Under the pieces are notes generated by a model that saw only the letters and a program-made list of their open reading frames with translations, had not been told where the DNA came from and ran no database searches. A stretch of 7,957 bases of DNA, taken from Planctomycetota bacterium. Lineage in GTDB: Bacteria > Planctomycetota > Phycisphaerae > WQYP01. Both the position numbers and the translations under genes were made by a program. The stretch lies in contig JAJZGH010000225.1 of the NCBI GenBank assembly GCA_021798635.1, positions 1-7,957 on the forward strand, written 5' to 3'. How positions within the stretch are numbered: the stretch's first letter is position 1; every line of letters begins with the position of its first letter. This document shows positions 1 to 6,330 of the stretch, piece after piece.

Positions 1-3
1 ATC

Positions 4-45
4 TAGGGTTCCGCTGCGTCTGCGGCTCCCGCACCGGCAGAGGAA
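4..45 (+). other. In-frame TAG followed by an Ala/Pro linker-like stretch upstream of the ArsA A2 half
   Basis: Reading in the frame of the downstream ATPase, positions 1-6 are ATC TAG, and 7-45 then encode GSAASAAPAPAEE without another stop or any start codon. Such an Ala/Pro/Glu-rich stretch is what one expects of the linker joining the two halves of a full ArsA, and it is unlikely as a 5' untranslated leader. Upstream sequence is outside the window. The stop may be a real split, a nonsense mutation, or the result of an indel: removing one G from the GGG at 6-8 would allow CTA GGT TCC GCT, reading L-G-S-A through this point. The stop and the peptide are seen directly; their interpretation is inference. 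Confidence 0.6.
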
Positions 46-921
46 ATGCCGTCTTACCCCGGTCTGGGCGAACTGGTGGATGAGATTGCAGCCGCAGGGC
101 ACGGAGCAGTGCTGGTTTTAGGCAAAGGCGGGGTTGGAAAAACGACGGTCGCCGCGGCGATAGCGGTAGCGCTGGCGGATCGCGGGCACCAGATCCATTT
201 GACCACTACTGATCCAGCCGCCCATATCGAGCAGACAGTAGGCGGCACCGAGGGCCGGTTAACGCTAAGCCGGATTGATCCGGAAAGGGAAACCGCCCAA
301 TATCGCACGATGGTCATGGCCCTGCGCGGCAAGGATCTGGACGAACAAGGCAAGGCGTTGCTGGAAGAAGATTTGCGGTCCCCCTGCACAGAAGAAGTTG
401 CGGTATTTCATGCATTTGCCCAGCGACTGGATGAAGCGGAGGGGAAATTTGTCATTATTGATACCGCACCGACCGGGCATTCTCTACTGCTGTTGGATGC
501 CACCGGATCCTACCATCGGGATGTGATGCGTAATTTAACCGGAAAGGCGCAAATGCGGGTGAACACCGCGCTGATGAAATTGCAGAATCCGAATTACACC
601 CGCACCGTGCTGGTGACGCTGCCTGAAACAACCCCTATTCTTGAAGCCGGTGAATTACAGCAGGATCTGCAACGCGCCGGCATTCATCCCTTGGCTTGGG
701 TAATTAACAGCAGTCTGCTGGCGGCCCGGCCTGCAGACGGCTTGCTGGCCGCCCGCGCCAACGCGGAGTTTGACAAACTGAAGATGGTGGCCCAGCGCAC
801 CGAGCGTGTGATCGTGATTCCGTGGCTCGCCAATGAACCGGTCGGGTTGGAGGGCCTGCGGCAACTGTGCGTTACCGGCAATCCGGCGTCCCCGGCGAAA
901 AAATACGCCGGTGTTCAATGA
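46..921 (+). CDS. arsA: ArsA-type arsenite-pump ATPase, C-terminal (A2) half; possibly split or interrupted
   Basis: ArsA is the cytosolic ATPase that energises arsenite/antimonite export through ArsB. The 291 residues align by eye with the second half (A2) of E. coli ArsA. They carry the deviant Walker A GKGGVGKTT at 26-34, LTTTDPAAH at 52-60, RSPCTEE at 111-117, the ArsA signature DTAPTGH at 139-145, and VTLPETTP further on. Cys114 in SPCTEE corresponds to the A2 metalloid-binding cysteine (Cys422 of the E. coli protein). Full bacterial ArsA is about 580 residues, so the A1 half is missing here. ATG 46 is the first possible start after the in-frame TAG at 4-6. The purine-rich AGAGGA at 39-44 sits only one base before it, too close for a normal ribosome binding site, so ATG 46 may be an internal methionine of a longer ArsA. 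A single-domain ArsA/Get3-like ATPase working as a dimer is the alternative. No arsB, arsD or arsR is visible. Family assignment is firm; intactness is not. Confidence 0.85.
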   Translation: MPSYPGLGELVDEIAAAGHGAVLVLGKGGVGKTTVAAAIAVALADRGHQIHLTTTDPAAHIEQTVGGTEGRLTLSRIDPERETAQYRTMVMALRGKDLDEQGKALLEEDLRSPCTEEVAVFHAFAQRLDEAEGKFVIIDTAPTGHSLLLLDATGSYHRDVMRNLTGKAQMRVNTALMKLQNPNYTRTVLVTLPETTPILEAGELQQDLQRAGIHPLAWVINSSLLAARPADGLLAARANAEFDKLKMVAQRTERVIVIPWLANEPVGLEGLRQLCVTGNPASPAKKYAGVQ

Positions 922-994
922 TCCGCAGACAGATTATGTTTCAACGCCTCCGTAGTCGTCATTTAACTTAATGGCTGGTACGCCGGCAAAGCGA

Positions 995-1027
995 TACAAT
1001 CGGTCCCGGGTAGATGGTTAAATTTAA
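995..1027 (+). promoter_or_regulatory. Weak candidate promoter/operator elements in the gap before the exporter operon
   Basis: The gap 922-1107 has no gene and is the only place for a promoter of the four-gene operon unless it is read through from arsA. Two elements stand out. TACAAT at 995-1000 resembles a sigma-70 -10 box, but the sequence about 17 bases upstream (TGGCTG at 972-977) is a poor -35 match and there is no extended -10. TTAAATTTAA at 1018-1027 is a perfect 10-bp palindrome that could be part of an operator, although AT-rich palindromes are common by chance. No convincing terminator for arsA was found in this gap. Confidence 0.2.
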
Positions 1028-1093
1028 GCTGCCAGATGTGCGGTAAAGTTCACGGATAACGGAATTTTGCGGCATAAAGGTTCTCTCTGACGT

Positions 1094-1099
1094 GAAAGG
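1094..1099 (+). promoter_or_regulatory. Ribosome binding site deciding the ybhG-like start
   Basis: GAAAGG lies 8 bases upstream of ATG 1108 and only 2 bases upstream of the in-frame GTG 1102. An in-frame TGA at 1093-1095 rules out any earlier start. The spacing favours ATG 1108, which begins MKRVVIRI. Confidence 0.55.
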
Positions 1100-1107
1100 C
1101 CGTGCTG

Positions 1108-2136
1108 ATGAAGCGTGTGGTCATTCGGATCGTGGTGATACTGCTGGTGCTGGCGGCTGTGGCGTATGGATTTTATCGGTGGAAGCAAAGTCAAAAGCAT
1201 GGCCCCATTACCAGCATACGTCTTTATGGCAACATGGATGAGCGGGATGTTCAATTGGCGTTTAAGGAATCCGGGCGCATTACGCGGGAACTGGTGCATG
1301 AGGGGGATGCGGTAAAAAAGGGCCAACTCACCGCCACGCTGGATACCGATTGGCTGGTGCATGAAGCAGCGCAAGCCAAAGCTGTTCTGGCGGCACAAAA
1401 GCAAGTGTGGCTGCGGCTGAAGAACGGGAGCCGACCGCAGGAAATAGCGCAGGATCGGGCACTTTATGCCGCCGCCCAGGCACAGGCCGCCAATGATCTG
1501 GTCAATGTGAGTCGCTATAAAAAGCTGCTGTCAACCGGCGATACGACGCAAATTCAATATGATGATGCCAAGGCGTTGTGGACGGTGGACAATCAGAAAG
1601 CCATGGCCGCGCGCGAAACATTGCGGCTTGCCGTGCTGGGCCCCCGCGTTGAAGACATTGCTGAAGCCGAAGCGAAGTTACACGCCGACCAGGCAGCGTT
1701 GGCCTTGTTGGAACAATATCTGGCGGACACGAATCTCATCAGTCCAACCGATGGCGTGATCCGCACGCGAATTCTTGAACCCGGTGATATGGCAACGCCG
1801 CAAACCCCGGTGTATACAATTGCCATCATGAACCCCAAATGGGTGCGGGCGTATGTTCCAGAAACGGATTTGGGATACATTCATAGCGGTTCCAAGGCGT
1901 GGATTACTGTAGACAGTTTTCCCCACAAGAAATTTGCGGGATGGGTGGGTTTCATTTCACCGATAGCGGAATTTACCCCAAAATCTGTAGAAACCACGCA
2001 GTTGCGCACCAGCCTGGTGTATGAAGTTCGGGTCTATGTAAAGGATCCGCATGACCAACTGCGGTTGGGAATGCCGGCCACGGTAAATATTCCCGTCAAA
2101 TCCGCCGCGACACAGACCAGTGAAACGAGGCCATAA
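1108..2136 (+). CDS. ybhG: Periplasmic adaptor (HlyD/membrane-fusion family) of a YbhGFSR-type ABC exporter
   Basis: This 342-residue protein links the inner-membrane ABC exporter to an outer-membrane channel across the periplasm. Residues 3-22 are an uncleaved-looking hydrophobic anchor after a basic start (MKR). The lipoyl/barrel half begins near LYGNMDERDVQLAF (about 39-52) with LVHEGDAVKKGQL following. A long Ala/Gln-rich helical hairpin spans about 85-205. The second lipoyl half begins around LISPTDGVIRTRILEPGD (210-227), and the beta-barrel carries EFTPKSVETTQLRTSLVYEVRV and a closing RLGMPATVNIP. These blocks match E. coli YbhG, which has a similar length (about 330 residues). The start is set at ATG 1108 from ribosome-binding-site spacing; GTG 1102 would add two residues. 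The stop codon directly abuts the next gene's ATG, so the two are almost certainly co-translated. The substrate cannot be read from the sequence; E. coli YbhG's partners have been linked to drug and cation efflux. Confidence in family and operon role is high. Confidence 0.93.
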   Translation: MKRVVIRIVVILLVLAAVAYGFYRWKQSQKHGPITSIRLYGNMDERDVQLAFKESGRITRELVHEGDAVKKGQLTATLDTDWLVHEAAQAKAVLAAQKQVWLRLKNGSRPQEIAQDRALYAAAQAQAANDLVNVSRYKKLLSTGDTTQIQYDDAKALWTVDNQKAMAARETLRLAVLGPRVEDIAEAEAKLHADQAALALLEQYLADTNLISPTDGVIRTRILEPGDMATPQTPVYTIAIMNPKWVRAYVPETDLGYIHSGSKAWITVDSFPHKKFAGWVGFISPIAEFTPKSVETTQLRTSLVYEVRVYVKDPHDQLRLGMPATVNIPVKSAATQTSETRP

Positions 2137-3990
2137 ATGGATTCCGCCGCACCAGCCTCGGAACTCATTATTAAGTGCCGGGACCTGCACAAGACTTTTC
2201 CCGATGGGCGCGGCGGCACCACCGCAGCTCTGGCGGGCGTATCACTGGAAGTGCGCCGGGGCTTGATGGTGGCGCTGGTGGGACCGGATGGCGCTGGTAA
2301 AACGACACTCATTCGCCTGATCATGGGGTTAATGCCGGCGGATACCGGTGACGTTGCAGTCTTAGGACATAATATTGTGCAGCATCCGCACGCGGCGGAA
2401 TCAGATGTAAGTTATATGCCGCAGAAGTTCGGATTATATGAAGATCTGACCGTACAGGAAAATCTGGATTTATACGCCGATCTGCATGGCGTCTCGGCGG
2501 CAGATCGCAAAACACGCTATCCGGAATTATTTGCGATGACCAATCTGGGGCGCTTTACCACGCGGCTGGCCGGCCGGCTTTCCGGCGGAATGAAGCAAAA
2601 ATTGGGGCTGGCGTGTGCTCTGGTGCAATCACCGCAACTTCTGATATTGGATGAACCAACCGTCGGCGTGGATCCGGTATCACGGCAGGAGTTGTGGTCG
2701 ATTCTGTTGAATCTGGTGAAAACCCGATCACTGACGCTGCTGGTCAGTACACCCTATCTGGAAGAAGCCGAATTTTGCAACCATGCCGTGGTGCTGTACC
2801 AGGGAACCATACTTGCGGAGGGTTCCCCGCAGGATGTCGCGGACCATGCGAACGGGCGCACATTTCGCATCGCCACACCGCCGGAAATTAAACCCCGCCA
2901 ACTGGTGGCCACACTGTTAAGTTCCCCGGATGTTGCCGACGCCGTCCCGGAAGGCGGAGGCGTGCGGATGGTGCTCAAAGCGGATGCGGCGGGTACTGCG
3001 GAAATCCCGGAAGCGGCGAACGCCATTAAGATTAAACCGCAATTAGCGGACGGCTTTATGGTGTTGCTGCGGCAGGCCGTAGAGTCGGGGGCACCATCAT
3101 CAAAAGACACTTCGAACAAGCCGGGACAGGCGACGGTTGACGCCAGTGCTCCCGCCGCAACACCCTCCGTGCCACCCCAGCCCCCGGTGCCGGCGCAGGC
3201 CGCGGTCGCTCAATCTGCTGAACCCGTGGTGCAGGTGCATGATCTAGTCCGACGATTTGGAGAATTTGTAGCGGTGAATCATGTCAATTTTGCCATACGA
3301 AAGGGAGAGATTTTTGGCTTACTGGGTCCCAATGGCGCGGGGAAAAGCACGACCTTCCGTATGTTATGCGGTCTGCTGCCGCTAACTTCCGGAACCCTGC
3401 GCGTCGCCAGATATGACTTACGCCATGCACGGGCATCGGCGCGGCAGGCCGTGGGGTATGTGGCGCAGAAATTTTCGCTATACAGCCAATTGAGCGTACA
3501 GGAAAATCTGGCTTTTTTTGCCAGTGCCTATGGTTTGCGCGGCAGTCGCCGGAAGCAACGCTTGGCGTGGGCCCTTAAGGAATTTGATCTGGCACATCTG
3601 CTTTCCAATATAACCGGCGGCATTCCGGATGGTTTTAAGCGGCGCTTGGCCATGGCCTGTGCTCTGCTGCATGAGCCGACGATACTTTTCCTTGATGAAC
3701 CGACATCCGGCGTTGATCCTTTGGCGCGACGGGAATTCTGGCAACGCATTACCGCCATGGCGGCTCAAGGCGTTACCGTGGTGGTCACAACGCATTTTAT
3801 GGAAGAGGCGGAATACTGCGATCGCATGGTCATCATGATGAATGGGCGCGTGCTGGCCGGCGGAACCCCTGCGGAAATCCGCAAGCTCGGCGCTGCGCCG
3901 GACAAACCTGAACCGACCATAGAAGATGCGTTTATTCATGTGGTAATGGAAGAACAAAAAGCCGCTGGGAAAGCGAGCGCCGCCGCATGA
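2137..3990 (+). CDS. ybhF: Double-nucleotide-binding-domain ABC ATPase of a YbhGFSR-type exporter
   Basis: This 617-residue cytosolic protein fuses two ABC ATPase domains and powers the YbhS/YbhR permease pair. NBD1 has Walker A GPDGAGKTT (49-57), Q-loop MPQKFGLYEDLT (from 94), signature LSGGMKQ (148-154) and Walker B LLILDEP (168-174). The switch-histidine position is Pro206, in STPYLEE. NBD2 has Walker A GPNGAGKST (397-405), Walker B ILFLDEP (516-522) and a normal switch His553 (TTHFMEE). Its signature is degenerate, IPDGF (496-500). The protein matches E. coli YbhF (about 578 residues) throughout. The extra length is largely an Ala/Pro-rich linker at about 318-362. ACGAGG at 2125-2130 is a well-placed ribosome binding site, 6 bases before ATG 2137, which directly follows the ybhG stop. 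The last four bases (ATGA) overlap the start of the next gene. No frameshift is seen. Confidence 0.94.
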   Translation: MDSAAPASELIIKCRDLHKTFPDGRGGTTAALAGVSLEVRRGLMVALVGPDGAGKTTLIRLIMGLMPADTGDVAVLGHNIVQHPHAAESDVSYMPQKFGLYEDLTVQENLDLYADLHGVSAADRKTRYPELFAMTNLGRFTTRLAGRLSGGMKQKLGLACALVQSPQLLILDEPTVGVDPVSRQELWSILLNLVKTRSLTLLVSTPYLEEAEFCNHAVVLYQGTILAEGSPQDVADHANGRTFRIATPPEIKPRQLVATLLSSPDVADAVPEGGGVRMVLKADAAGTAEIPEAANAIKIKPQLADGFMVLLRQAVESGAPSSKDTSNKPGQATVDASAPAATPSVPPQPPVPAQAAVAQSAEPVVQVHDLVRRFGEFVAVNHVNFAIRKGEIFGLLGPNGAGKSTTFRMLCGLLPLTSGTLRVARYDLRHARASARQAVGYVAQKFSLYSQLSVQENLAFFASAYGLRGSRRKQRLAWALKEFDLAHLLSNITGGIPDGFKRRLAMACALLHEPTILFLDEPTSGVDPLARREFWQRITAMAAQGVTVVVTTHFMEEAEYCDRMVIMMNGRVLAGGTPAEIRKLGAAPDKPEPTIEDAFIHVVMEEQKAAGKASAAA

Positions 3991-5120
3991 ACCGCAAGGC
4001 CAAATATAGAAAAATCAGACGGATTATCGCCATGAGCCGAAAGGAAACGCGACAAATGATACGCGATCCCAGCAGCTTCGCGTTAGGCGTTGTATTGCCA
4101 CTACTGCTGATTTTGCTGTTCGGCTATGGCCTGTCATTAGACGCCCATCACGTTCCAGTGGCGATAGTCATGGAGGACCATTCGCCCGCGGCGCAGTCGG
4201 TATTCGGTGCCTTTGCCGGATCGCGCTACTTTACGCCACAGGCGGTGAATTCCATGGTTCAGGCCAATAGCTTATTGACGGCGGGAACGGTCGATGGCAT
4301 CGTGCGACTGCGGCACAACTTTTCCCGCAACCTCCGGACGAGCCGGGCCAATATCCAGTTCACCACCAACAGCATCGATGCCAACCGTGCACGGCTCATC
4401 GAGAATTACGCCAGCGGCGTGATCGCGGTCTGGCTGGCCCAACGAGAACTTACCCATGGGGAACATTATTACCAGCCGGTGACCATTCAACAGCAGATGT
4501 GGTTTAATCGCAGCATGGACAGCCGCTATTTTCTGGTGCCGGGCTTGCTGGTGCTGATTATGACGTTGATCGGCGCACTGATGACCGCCCTGGTGGTGGC
4601 CCGGGAATGGGAACGCGGAACCTTCGAATCCCTGTTTGCCACCCCCGTACAACCGGGAGAAATTGTCATCAGCAAAATCATTCCCTATTTTTGCCTGGGT
4701 ATGATCGGGTTGGCCGTTGCGGTAACGGCGGCCCATCTATTATTTCACGTGCCGATTCGTGGATCATTACCCATCATAATTCTGGTCTCGGCGCTGTATC
4801 TGCTGGTGGCGCTGGGAATGGGGCTGCTTATTTCCACCCGCACAAAAAATCAATTCATCGCCAGTCAGGCGGCATTGCTGTTGACCTTTTTACCCGCGAT
4901 GATGCTTTCGGGCTTTATATTTGATATTCGCAGCATGCCGCCGGCCATTCAGGTTATCACTTATCTGTTGCCGGCGCGTTATTTTGTGGCACTGCTGCAA
5001 ACATTATTTCTGGCCGGCGATATCTGGAGCGTGATACTGCCAAACACCGCGGTATTGGTAGTGATGGCCCTTATTTTTATGGGTTTGACCCGGCGGCTGA
5101 CGGTGAAACGGCTGGTATGA
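3987..5120 (+). CDS. ybhS: ABC-2 type permease subunit of a YbhGFSR-type exporter (YbhS-like)
   Basis: This 377-residue inner-membrane protein is one half of the exporter's transmembrane channel. The N-terminal cytosolic stretch carries KETRQMIRDPSSF (19-31), a block shared with E. coli YbhS. A first membrane segment follows at about 31-50. A large periplasmic loop covers about 52-178, and five more membrane segments lie at about 182-204, 231-253, 261-283, 292-312 and 349-367. VVAREWERGTFESLFATP (203-220) between TM2 and TM3 is the typical ABC-2 coupling region, and MMLSGFIF precedes the last loop, as in the family. Length equals that of E. coli YbhS. ATG 3987 overlaps the ybhF stop by four bases (ATGA), implying translational coupling, and no strong ribosome binding site is present. 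A later ATG at 4032 is possible, but the upstream start gives the N-terminal length seen in E. coli YbhS. Confidence 0.93.
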   Translation: MNRKAKYRKIRRIIAMSRKETRQMIRDPSSFALGVVLPLLLILLFGYGLSLDAHHVPVAIVMEDHSPAAQSVFGAFAGSRYFTPQAVNSMVQANSLLTAGTVDGIVRLRHNFSRNLRTSRANIQFTTNSIDANRARLIENYASGVIAVWLAQRELTHGEHYYQPVTIQQQMWFNRSMDSRYFLVPGLLVLIMTLIGALMTALVVAREWERGTFESLFATPVQPGEIVISKIIPYFCLGMIGLAVAVTAAHLLFHVPIRGSLPIIILVSALYLLVALGMGLLISTRTKNQFIASQAALLLTFLPAMMLSGFIFDIRSMPPAIQVITYLLPARYFVALLQTLFLAGDIWSVILPNTAVLVVMALIFMGLTRRLTVKRLV

Positions 5121-5121
5121 T

Positions 5122-6237
5122 ATGAACATATTATTTCGCATTCTGGCCCTGATCCGCAAGGAACTCATCGCCATATTCAAAGACCCGCGCAGCAGGTTTG
5201 TCGTGCTGGGGCCGCCGATATTGCAGATGATTATCTTTGGGTATGCCGGCACCTTTGATCTCAACCACGTCCCGTATGTACTGGTAGATCAGAGCCACTC
5301 CAGTGAATCCGCACGCTTCATCAGCCGGATGAACGGATCGGGTATTTTTACCTGCGTGGCCGCGGTGGGAAATATTCAGCAGGCCCGTCCCATACTGGAT
5401 TCCCGAAGGACCCTGCTGATTATCCAGATTCCGCAGCATTTTCAACGTGATCTGTCGATCGGCCGGACGGCCCAACTGCAGGTGATCGCGGATGGCCGTA
5501 ATTCCAATACCGCCGCTCTGGCTATTGGCTATCTCAACGAGATTCTCAATGAATTTAACGCCAATTTTCTCTCGATCCATTCCGGCGGCGCGCCTCCGCC
5601 GGCGGTGTTGCATATACGCTCCTGGTTTAATCCGGATTTGCTTTCCCGCTGGCAGATTGTCCCGGCGATGATCGGACTGATCACCATGCTGGCGGTGATG
5701 ATTCTGACCGCCATGTCCGTGGCCCGCGAGCGCGAACAGGGTACCTTTGACCAACTGCTGGTGACACCCTTTACCCCCTTGGAAATCATGGCGGGAAAAA
5801 GCATTCCGCCTATTCTGGTGGGGCTGGGGCAGTCGGCTGTTATTTTTTTTATTGTGCGGTATTGGTTTCAAGTTCCGTATTACGGAACCGCCGCGGCCAT
5901 CATCCTTATTTTTGTGATTTTTATTTTCGCGGCCGCCGGCTTGGGGTTGCTGGTATCTTCCATATCCTCCACCATGCAGCAGGCCTTGTTGGGCACATTT
6001 GTGCTGGTGATGCCCTGCGCCCTGTTGTCCGGTCTGGCAACGCCGATATCCAACATGCCCAAGGCAGTGCAGGATATTACGCTGATAAACCCGCTACGCT
6101 ACGATGTGCAGGCGGCGCGTGAGGCGTTTCTCCAAGCGGCGGATGTTCATCAGTTGCTGCCGGAACTGATTCCCATGGCAATCATTGCGGTCGTCAGCCT
6201 TCTGACCGCATCATGGTTGTTCCGGCGAATACATTAA
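5122..6237 (+). CDS. ybhR: ABC-2 type permease subunit of a YbhGFSR-type exporter (YbhR-like)
   Basis: This is the second, non-identical half of the exporter channel, 371 residues long. It opens with LALIRKELIAIFKDPRSRF (8-26), then a membrane segment at about 25-43 and a periplasmic domain to about 176 that includes the family block ADGRNSNTAALA (123-134). Five further membrane segments lie at about 178-199, 227-250, 256-279, 286-305 and 348-367. SVAREREQGTFDQLLVTP (199-216) is the coupling region that closely matches E. coli YbhR, and INPLRY (322-327) follows the last loop. It is more like YbhR than the preceding gene is, so the pair is a heterodimer and not a recent duplication. ATG 5122 starts one base after the ybhS stop (TGA-T-ATG), and a strong ribosome binding site is lacking, so reinitiation is likely. 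This is the last gene of the operon. Confidence 0.93.
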   Translation: MNILFRILALIRKELIAIFKDPRSRFVVLGPPILQMIIFGYAGTFDLNHVPYVLVDQSHSSESARFISRMNGSGIFTCVAAVGNIQQARPILDSRRTLLIIQIPQHFQRDLSIGRTAQLQVIADGRNSNTAALAIGYLNEILNEFNANFLSIHSGGAPPPAVLHIRSWFNPDLLSRWQIVPAMIGLITMLAVMILTAMSVAREREQGTFDQLLVTPFTPLEIMAGKSIPPILVGLGQSAVIFFIVRYWFQVPYYGTAAAIILIFVIFIFAAAGLGLLVSSISSTMQQALLGTFVLVMPCALLSGLATPISNMPKAVQDITLINPLRYDVQAAREAFLQAADVHQLLPELIPMAIIAVVSLLTASWLFRRIH

Positions 6238-6254
6238 TTTTTTAGCCGTGCTGC

Positions 6255-6281
6255 ATAGCGCATGGCCGCATGGTGCATTTT
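6255..6281 (+). terminator. Weak candidate intrinsic terminator after the exporter operon
   Basis: The 93-bp gap between the convergent genes has an imperfect hairpin: CATG 6261-6264 pairs with CATG 6269-6272 around a GCCG loop, with about five more pairs outward (6255-6260 with 6274-6278) interrupted by two one-base bulges. TTTT at 6278-6281 overlaps the end of the 3' arm. It is short and bulged, so it may not act as a strong terminator. No T-run suitable for the minus-strand gene was seen on the other side. Confidence 0.28.
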
Positions 6282-6330
6282 AACCTTGGCTTAACACGCT
6301 TCATGGTTATCCTATCCAAGCTATTCCTAT

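Noticed and set aside
936..971. Tiny ORF starting at ATG 936 in the intergenic gap
   Set aside because: It encodes only 11 residues, with no ribosome binding site and no sign of leader-peptide attenuation.
1024..1404. Minus-strand open frame (126 codons) covering the gap and the start of the ybhG-like gene
   Set aside because: It mostly overlaps the real gene's coding strand, has His/Gln-rich shadow composition and no domain. Only its last part covers the intergenic gap.
3478..3957. Minus-strand open frame (159 codons) opposite NBD2 of the ybhF-like gene
   Set aside because: It lies opposite highly conserved ABC motifs and shows no domain, so it is a shadow of the real gene.
4272..4736. Minus-strand open frame (154 codons) opposite the ybhS-like gene
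   Set aside because: It is antisense to a well-supported permease. The His/Gln/Arg-rich composition is typical of a shadow frame, and no start-site evidence was seen.
5582..5602. GC-rich inverted repeat CCGGCGG / CCGCCGG with a 7-base loop
   Set aside because: It lies within ybhR-like coding sequence at a Gly-Gly-Ala-Pro-Pro-Pro stretch, whose codons naturally give GGC/CCG runs. No T-run follows, so it is not a terminator.
5131..5871. Long minus-strand open frame (246 codons) opposite the ybhR-like gene
   Set aside because: It is entirely antisense to a strongly supported ABC-2 permease. Its translation is low-complexity (His/Gln/Arg/Gly-rich), as expected from the complement of a hydrophobic membrane gene, and shows no recognisable domain.
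6285..6320. CTTGG ... CCAAG complementary arms in the convergent gap
   Set aside because: Only 5 bp pair across a loop of about 26 bases, and no T-run follows on either strand.
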